Part shown: positions 18,120 through 22,755 of the stretch, in pieces
Layout: each line of letters opens with the position of its first letter
How positions within the stretch are numbered: position 1 is the first letter of the stretch
Assembly: GCA_046566095.1 (NCBI GenBank)
Contig: JBKHXI010000067.1
Coordinates: 1 to 22,755, forward strand
Reading direction: 5' to 3'
DNA: 22,755 bases
From: CAMPJU01 sp046566095
GTDB lineage: Bacteria; Pseudomonadota; Gammaproteobacteria; Xanthomonadales; Xanthomonadaceae
Made by a program: the position numbers and the translations under genes
Notes under the pieces: model-generated
Told to the model about the DNA's origin: nothing
What the model saw: only the letters and a program-made list of their open reading frames with translations
Database searches by the model: none

Positions 18120-19378
18120 GGGAGCGGCCCGGAGTCGTGCGGAGGGGAGGCCTGCGGCCGGGCGGGCGCCGCGACGCGCGCGCCGGCGACGATCCAGCGG
18201 CCCGCGGCCCGCCGCGCCGCGGCGTCAGCGGCCAGCAGGGACTCGAGGCTTTCCCCGGAGCCGTCCACCGCCTCCAGCGCGGCCTCGATCGCGTCCGCGA
18301 TGGACAGGAAAGCGATCCGTCCCTGAAGAAAGGCTGAAACCGCCTCCTCGTTGGCCGCATTGAGGATCGCGGGCGCGGCGCCGCCGGCCTGCAGCGCGGC
18401 ATAGGCCAGCCGCAGGCAGGGGAAGGCCGCGGTGTCCGGCGCCTCGAAGTCGAGCCGGCCGCCCTGCGCGAGCAGGTCCAGCCCGGCGACCCCGGATTCG
18501 ATCCGCTCCGGCCAGCCCAGGCCCACCGCCAGCGCCGTGCGCATGTCCGGCAGGCCGAGCTGGGCGAGGGTGGAGCCGTCGACGAACTCGACCAGCGAGT
18601 GCACCAGGCTCTGCGGGTGCACCAGCACGTCGATCCGCCCGCCGGGCAGCCCGAACAGGTGGTGGGCCTCGATCACTTCCAGGCCCTTGTTCATCAGGGT
18701 GGCCGAATCGACCGAGATCTTGGGGCCCATCGACCACTTCGGGTGCGCTACCGCCTGCGCCGGGGTGACGTCGGCCAGCTGCGCCCGGCTGCGGCCGCGG
18801 AACGGGCCGCCGGAGGCGGTCAGCACGATCCGGCGCAGGCCGTGGCGGCCGGCGCCGTCGGGCAGGCACTGGAAGATCGCGTTGTGCTCGCTGTCGACCG
18901 GCACGATCGCCGCGCCGCCCTCGCGTGCGGCCGCCACCAGCAGCGCGCCGGCCAGCACCATCGACTCCTTGTTGGCCAGCAGCAGGCGCTTGCCGGCGCG
19001 CGCCGCGGCCAGGGTCGAGGGCAGGCCGGCGGCGCCGACGATGGCCGCGACCACGGTGTCGCAGGCATCGCCCGACACCAGCGCGCACAGCGCGTCGGCG
19101 CCGGCATGGGCGTGGGTGGCCAGTCCGGCCGCGTGCAGGCCGTCGCGCAGCGGCGCCAGGCCGGTGGGGTCGGCGATCACGGCGTGCTCGGGACGGTGCC
19201 GGCGGCACAGCTCGACCAGTTCCGCGACCCGGCTGCCGGCGGCCAGGACCGTGGCCTGCAGCCGTCCGGGATGGCGGGCGATCACGTCCAGCGCGGAGGC
19301 GCCGATCGAGCCGGTCGCGCCGAGCACGGCCACCCGGCGCTGCGGGCCGCCGCCGGCGGCATCGGAGGCGGCGGTCAC
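18116..19378 (-). CDS. dxr: 1-deoxy-D-xylulose-5-phosphate reductoisomerase
   Basis: Dxr (IspC) converts DXP to MEP with NADPH, the first committed step of the MEP isoprenoid pathway, whose product feeds UppS two genes upstream. It is 420 aa. The NADPH-binding motif GATGSIG is at residues 20-26, with NKES at 136-139. Metal ligands D162 and E164 lie in VPVDSEHNAIFQ, and E234 in MNKGLEVIEAHHLFG; the HPKWSMGPKISVDSATL substrate loop is present. The start is GTG at 19378, overlapping the cdsA stop as GTGA; the longer open frame upstream lies inside cdsA and is rejected. The C-terminal 30 residues are Ala/Pro/Arg-rich. The gene ends in an ATGA overlap with rseP. Confidence 0.98.
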   Translation of the reverse strand: MTAASDAAGGGPQRRVAVLGATGSIGASALDVIARHPGRLQATVLAAGSRVAELVELCRRHRPEHAVIADPTGLAPLRDGLHAAGLATHAHAGADALCALVSGDACDTVVAAIVGAAGLPSTLAAARAGKRLLLANKESMVLAGALLVAAAREGGAAIVPVDSEHNAIFQCLPDGAGRHGLRRIVLTASGGPFRGRSRAQLADVTPAQAVAHPKWSMGPKISVDSATLMNKGLEVIEAHHLFGLPGGRIDVLVHPQSLVHSLVEFVDGSTLAQLGLPDMRTALAVGLGWPERIESGVAGLDLLAQGGRLDFEAPDTAAFPCLRLAYAALQAGGAAPAILNAANEEAVSAFLQGRIAFLSIADAIEAALEAVDGSGESLESLLAADAAARRAAGRWIVAGARVAAPARPQASPPHDSGPLP

Positions 19379-20238
19379 AGGCCCGTCACCGCCTTGGCCA
19401 GCGCGAATGCCGGCAGCGCGGCCAGCACGCCGTCCAGCCGGTCCAGCACGCCGCCGTGCCCGGGCAGCCAGTCGCCCGAGTCCTTCACGCCGACCTGCCG
19501 CTTGAGCAGGCTCTCGACCAGGTCGCCGACCACCGAGAACCCGGCCGCGACCAAGGCCACCAGGGCCACCAGCGGCAGCCGCTCCGGGCCGATCCCGGCC
19601 AGTGGCGCCACCACCAGCGCCACCAGCACCCCGGCCGCCAGGCCGCCGAGCATGCCTTCGACGGTCTTGTTCGGGCTGATCGAGGGCGCCAGCTTGCGCC
19701 GGCCGAAGCGGCGGCCGGCGAAGTAGGCCCCAGTATCGGCGGCCCAGACCGTCATCAGCGCCAGCAGCAGCCACACGTGGCCCTGCGGCACGCCCGGCAG
19801 CAGGCTCGGTTCCAGGTCGGCGCCGTGGATCACGGCCAGGGCGCACCAGGCCGGCACCACCGCCAGGGTGCCGGCGGCGAGCTTGAACACCCGGGCGTGG
19901 GTGGCGGGGTCCGAACCCAGGCGCGGCCGCGCCAGCCACAGCAGGCCCAGCAGCCACCAGGCCACGCCGGCCACGACCATCAGTTCCAGCAGCGCCCAGT
20001 TGAAGCCGGCGCTGGTGCGCGAACCCCAGGCCAGCGCCACCATCAGCCCGAGGTTGGCGACCAGCAGCACCCAGCGCGCCAGGATGTCCTCCAGGTCGGC
20101 CAGCCGCAGCCATTCCCACAGCGCCGCCAGGAACAGCACCGCGCCCAGCGCCACCATCCATCCGGTCGGCAGCAGCAGCACCGCCGCGATGGCCAGCGGC
20201 GCCATGATCAGCGCGGTCAGGGTGCGCAGCTTGGTCAT
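19375..20238 (-). CDS. cdsA: Phosphatidate cytidylyltransferase
   Basis: CdsA makes CDP-diacylglycerol from phosphatidate and CTP at the inner membrane, the branch point for all bacterial phospholipids. It is 287 aa, strongly hydrophobic and has about eight predicted membrane segments. The C-terminal family signature is complete at residues 243-267: S-LL-KR, then KDSGDWLPGHGGVLDR with its metal-binding aspartates. Upstream, the NKTVEGMLGG and ADTGAYFAGR motifs are conserved. ATG at 20238 overlaps the uppS stop as ATGA, which fixes the start; a much longer open frame upstream merely shadows uppS. The gene also overlaps dxr by 4 bases. Confidence 0.97.
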   Translation of the reverse strand: MTKLRTLTALIMAPLAIAAVLLLPTGWMVALGAVLFLAALWEWLRLADLEDILARWVLLVANLGLMVALAWGSRTSAGFNWALLELMVVAGVAWWLLGLLWLARPRLGSDPATHARVFKLAAGTLAVVPAWCALAVIHGADLEPSLLPGVPQGHVWLLLALMTVWAADTGAYFAGRRFGRRKLAPSISPNKTVEGMLGGLAAGVLVALVVAPLAGIGPERLPLVALVALVAAGFSVVGDLVESLLKRQVGVKDSGDWLPGHGGVLDRLDGVLAALPAFALAKAVTGL

Positions 20239-20972
20239 CCGGTCGTTCCGTCGGAGGGGGCGGTCGCCTGCGCGCCGGTCAGGCCGAAGCGGCGTTCGCG
20301 GCGGGCGAAGTCGTCGAGCGCGCGCTGCAGTGTCGCCGCATCCAGCGCCGGCCACAACGTATCGGTGAACCAGAGTTCGGTGTAGGCCAGCTGCCAGAGC
20401 AGGAAGTTGCTGATCCGGCGCTCGCCGCCGGTGCGGATGAACAGGTCCGGGGGCGGCAGGTCGGCCAGGGCCACGCGTTCGCCGAAGCGGGCCTCGTCGA
20501 TCGCCTCCGGCGCCAGCCGGCCGGCGGCCACGTCTTCGGCCAGCGCGCGCGCGGCCGCGACGATGTCCTGGCGGCCGCCGTAGCTGGCGGCGATCGCCAG
20601 CTGCAGCCGGGCGTTGCCGCGGGTCTGGGCCTCGGCCGCGTCCATGCGGTCGCGGATCGCCGCGGAGAAGCGGCCGCGGTCGCCGATGAAGCGCACCCGC
20701 ACGCCGCGCCGGTGCAGTTCGTCCACTTCGCGGTCGAGCGCGGCCATGAACAGCTTCATCAGCGCCCCGACCTCGTCCTGCGGCCGCCCCCAGTTCTCGC
20801 TGGAGAAGGCGAACAGGGTCAGCGCGCCGATGCCCTTGTCCAGGCAGAAGTCGATGCACAGGTTGACCGCGCGCGCCCCGGCGCGGTGCCCGACCGCGCG
20901 CGGCCGGCGCCGCTGCTCGGCCCAGCGGCCGTTGCCGTCCATGATGACGGCCAGGTGGCGCGGGATGCTCAT
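20235..20972 (-). CDS. uppS: Undecaprenyl diphosphate synthase (cis-prenyltransferase)
   Basis: UppS adds eight isopentenyl units in cis to farnesyl diphosphate, giving the C55 carrier for peptidoglycan and O-antigen assembly. It is 245 aa. The diphosphate-binding motif HLAVIMDGNGRWA contains the catalytic D12; TLFAFSSENWGRP and the isopentenyl-diphosphate-binding RTGGERRISNF (180-190) followed by LLWQLAYTEL are all present. ATG at 20972 (MSIPRHLAVIMDG) gives the normal N-terminus but has no strong ribosome binding site. The frame continues upstream to 21035, where it would translate the neighbouring palindromic repeat (ANHESPITNHG); this extension is judged spurious. Confidence 0.97.
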   Translation of the reverse strand: MSIPRHLAVIMDGNGRWAEQRRRPRAVGHRAGARAVNLCIDFCLDKGIGALTLFAFSSENWGRPQDEVGALMKLFMAALDREVDELHRRGVRVRFIGDRGRFSAAIRDRMDAAEAQTRGNARLQLAIAASYGGRQDIVAAARALAEDVAAGRLAPEAIDEARFGERVALADLPPPDLFIRTGGERRISNFLLWQLAYTELWFTDTLWPALDAATLQRALDDFARRERRFGLTGAQATAPSDGTTG

Positions 20973-20987
20973 GGGGCCGTGAGAGCC

Positions 20988-21105
20988 GTGATTCGTGATT
21001 GGTGATTCGTGATTGGCAAGGGCGGGCAAGCGCATCCGCTCATGGCGCCCCCGGAAAAAGTTTTCTTCCGCTTTTTCGAATCACGAATCACCAATCACGA
21101 ATCAC
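20988..21105. repeat. Palindromic 7-base-unit repeat between frr and uppS
   Basis: The left arm 20988-21014 and right arm 21079-21105 are perfect 27-base inverted repeats. Each arm is four heptamers alternating GTGATTC and GTGATTG. The 64-base centre contains a further stem, GAAAAAG/CTTTTTC. The architecture matches the element inside dnaE (four 7-base units per arm, inverted), but with GTGATTS instead of GGGAATS as the unit. It fills nearly the whole gap between frr and uppS, so it would sit in an frr-uppS transcript as a long hairpin. No mobile-element gene is nearby. Confidence 0.9.
21054..21077 (-). terminator. Hairpin at the centre of the repeat, possible frr terminator
   Basis: On the minus strand, GAAAAAG (21077-21071), a 10-base loop and CTTTTTC (21060-21054) form a 7-bp stem whose 3' arm is a U-run, about 35 bases after the frr stop. 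It could act as a weak intrinsic terminator, alone or as the tip of the larger palindrome. If so, uppS and the lpx block would need their own promoter, which I could not identify. Confidence 0.35.
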
Positions 21106-21110
21106 CATCC

Positions 21111-21668
21111 TCACACCGCCATCAGTTCCTGTTCCTTGGCCTTGACCACCTCGTCGACGTCCTTGATCGCGGCGTCGGTGAGTTTCTGGATGTCGTCCTC
21201 GGCGCGGCGCTCCTCGTCCTCGGTGATCTGCCTGTCCTTGAGCAGCTCCTTGACCTGGTGGTTGGCGTCGCGGCGGATGTTGCGGATCGCGACCTTGGCG
21301 GCCTCGCCCTCGGCATGCACGTGCTTGGAGAGCTCCCGGCGGCGTTCCTCGGTGAGCGGCGGGATGTTGATGCGGATGGTGGTGCCGGCGGTGTTCGGGG
21401 TCAGGCCCAGGTCGGAGGCCATGATCGCCTTCTCGATCGGGGCCACCATCTGCTTCTCCCAGGGGGTGATGGTGAGCGAGCGCGCATCGGTCACGGCCAC
21501 GCTGGCGACCTGCGACAGCGGCATGTCCGAGCCGTAGTAGTTGACCTTGAGGTGGTCGACCAGCGCGGTCGAGGCGCGGCCGGTGCGCAGCTTGGTCAGG
21601 TCGTGGCGGAAGGACTCCACGCTCTTGTGCATCCGTGCGTGGGCGTCTTTCTTGATCTGGTCGAGCAT
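21111..21668 (-). CDS. frr: Ribosome recycling factor
   Basis: RRF, with EF-G, splits the post-termination ribosome so its subunits can be reused. The 185-aa length is exactly that of the family. It has the two-domain layout of a three-helix bundle (N-terminal helix with RMHKSVESFRHDLTKLRTGRAS; C-terminal ERRRELSKHVH and VRRD-like NIRRDAN segments) around a central beta domain containing YYGSDMPLSQVASV and LTITPWEK. ATG at 21668 has GGAG 6 bases upstream. In most proteobacteria pyrH lies immediately upstream; here a cation transporter gene occupies that place. Confidence 0.98.
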   Translation of the reverse strand: MLDQIKKDAHARMHKSVESFRHDLTKLRTGRASTALVDHLKVNYYGSDMPLSQVASVAVTDARSLTITPWEKQMVAPIEKAIMASDLGLTPNTAGTTIRINIPPLTEERRRELSKHVHAEGEAAKVAIRNIRRDANHQVKELLKDRQITEDEERRAEDDIQKLTDAAIKDVDEVVKAKEQELMAV

Positions 21669-21726
21669 GGCGGGCGGGCTCCGGGCGGTCAGCCGGCGGA
21701 TTATAGGCGATGCGGCCGCGGCTCCC

Positions 21727-22641
21727 TCAGCGGGCGCCGTGGGGCGCGCGGTCGTGCAGGTCGTGGCCGCAGTCGGGGCCGTGCTCCACCTGCAGGGTGG
21801 GATGGTTGATGCCGAAGCGCTCGTCCAGGGCGCGCACGGTGGCGTCGAGGAAGGCGTCGTGGTCGGCGCGCGGCGGCCGGACCAGGTGCGCGGTCATCGC
21901 CACCTCGCCGGCGCCCAGCGCCCAGATGTGCAGGTGGTGGACCGCCTCGACCCCGGGCAGGCCGGCCAGGAAGGCCTGCACCCGGGCCGGGTCGACGGTG
22001 GCCGGGACCGCGTCCATGGTCGCGTTGAAGGCGTCGCGCAGCAGGGCGAAGGCCCCGGCCGCGACCACCACGCCGACCAGCAGCGCGGTTGCCGGGTCCA
22101 GCCAATGCCAGCCGAAGAAGAACATGCCCAGGCCGGCCAGCACCGCGGCGAGCGAGACCGCGGCATCGGCGAGCAGGTGCAGGTAGGCACCGCGGCGGTT
22201 GAGGTCGCGGTCGTGGCCGCCGCGCATCATCCAGGCCGTGCCCAGGTTCACCGCGATGCCGACCGCCGCGACCGCGACCACGGTCAGTCCCGGCACCTCC
22301 GGCGGCGCGGCGAAGCGGCGCAGCGCCTCCCAGGCCAGTGCGCCGGCGAAGCCGACCAGCAGCAGGGCGTTGGCGAGCGGGGACAGCAGGGTGGCGCGCC
22401 GCCAGCCGTAGGTGTGGCGCTCGGTCGGCCGCCGCCGCGCCAGCACCGCCGCGCCCCAGGCCAGGCCCAGGCCGAGCACGTCGCCGAGGTTGTGCAGGGC
22501 GTCGGACAGCAGCGCCAGGGAGCCGATCGCGAAACCGTAGCCGGCTTCCAGCGCGGTGTAGGCCAGGTTGACCAGGGTGACCGCGGCGAAGGCGCGGCTG
22601 CCGTCGCGGACGTGGTCGTGGCCGTGACCGTGCGCATGCAT
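21727..22641 (-). CDS. Cation diffusion facilitator transporter (CzcD/zinc-type)
   Basis: A 304-aa inner-membrane proton-coupled exporter of divalent cations, probably zinc and perhaps cobalt or cadmium. A histidine-rich N-terminus (MHAHGHGHDH) precedes six transmembrane segments. The transport site is HxxxD in TM2 (H50, D54 in DALHNLGDV) and HxxxD in TM5 (H155, D159 in HLLADAAVS), the arrangement associated with zinc selectivity. The cytoplasmic C-terminal domain (about 208-304) includes VHHLHIWALGAGEVAMTAHL and ends with more His/Cys/Asp residues (HGPDCGHDLHD). ATG at 22641 begins at the His-rich segment; a ribosome binding site is weak or absent. It lies 58 bases before frr on the same strand. 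Its position between frr and the usual pyrH suggests a rearrangement or insertion. Confidence 0.95.
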   Translation of the reverse strand: MHAHGHGHDHVRDGSRAFAAVTLVNLAYTALEAGYGFAIGSLALLSDALHNLGDVLGLGLAWGAAVLARRRPTERHTYGWRRATLLSPLANALLLVGFAGALAWEALRRFAAPPEVPGLTVVAVAAVGIAVNLGTAWMMRGGHDRDLNRRGAYLHLLADAAVSLAAVLAGLGMFFFGWHWLDPATALLVGVVVAAGAFALLRDAFNATMDAVPATVDPARVQAFLAGLPGVEAVHHLHIWALGAGEVAMTAHLVRPPRADHDAFLDATVRALDERFGINHPTLQVEHGPDCGHDLHDRAPHGAR

Positions 22642-22710
22642 GCGGGAAGTGTGCCTGCGCGGCGGCGGTCAGGCCAGATCGGCTCGATGCCCGGCCCGTG
22701 CCCATGCCAC

Positions 22711-22755
22711 CGCCGTCGTCCCGAGCGCAGCGAGGGACCTGCTTCTACTGGTGAC
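22711..22755. repeat. Partial dispersed intergenic repeat at the right edge
   Basis: The segment reading CGTCGTCCCGAGCGCAGCGA, then GGGACCTGCTTCT, is a word I know as a recurrent intergenic repeat in Xanthomonadaceae and some other GC-rich bacteria. It is cut by the window edge and cannot be delimited. The remaining bases back to 22642 show no gene or clear promoter for the transporter. Confidence 0.45.

Noticed and set aside
20973..21035. Upstream extension of uppS (21 codons)
   Set aside because: It would translate the palindromic repeat; the conserved N-terminus begins at 20972.

Overview
The window is very GC-rich (by eye about 70% or more), densely packed chromosomal DNA from a gammaproteobacterium, most likely a Xanthomonadaceae member (Lysobacter/Luteimonas-like). 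The reasons are the gene order, the protein sequences, the CadC-like winged-helix/TPR regulator, and two dispersed palindromic repeats built from 7-base units of a kind familiar between Xanthomonadaceae genes. The genus is an inference; no rRNA or other marker is present.

Layout: almost everything lies on the minus strand, so transcription runs from high to low coordinates. Entering at 22755 there is part of a dispersed repeat, a zinc/cobalt-type cation diffusion facilitator (21727-22641), frr, a palindromic repeat, and then a tightly coupled block: uppS, cdsA, dxr, rseP, bamA, lpxD, fabZ, lpxA, lpxB, rnhB. This is the conserved envelope-biogenesis locus. It makes undecaprenyl diphosphate, CDP-diacylglycerol, isoprenoid precursor and lipid A, and it supplies the site-2 protease of the envelope stress response and the outer-membrane insertase. 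Six junctions have, or can have, 4-base start/stop overlaps (ATGA or GTGA), so translation is probably coupled. After an interruption (5479-9757) the canonical order resumes with dnaE, accA and the 5' part of tilS, which runs off the left edge.

The accessory part is the 4.3 kb between rnhB and dnaE, which are neighbours in the usual arrangement. It holds a plus-strand pair (a 759-aa membrane-anchored winged-helix/TPR regulator and a 98-aa protein of unknown function). Divergent from these are two minus-strand paralogues of about 215 aa, each with a DUF1232 (YkvA-like) core and a shared N-terminal region that I do not recognise. This four-gene module is the best candidate for something undescribed.

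The other striking feature is a palindromic repeat (3530-3609) lying in frame inside dnaE, the replicative polymerase gene. It adds about 20 residues to a linker just after the third catalytic aspartate. A related but differently worded element (20988-21105) lies between uppS and frr. No tRNA, rRNA, CRISPR array, transposase or phage gene was seen. No gene-free gap exceeds 300 bases; the largest are 6121-6324, 16610-16766, 6994-7131 and 20973-21110, described below.
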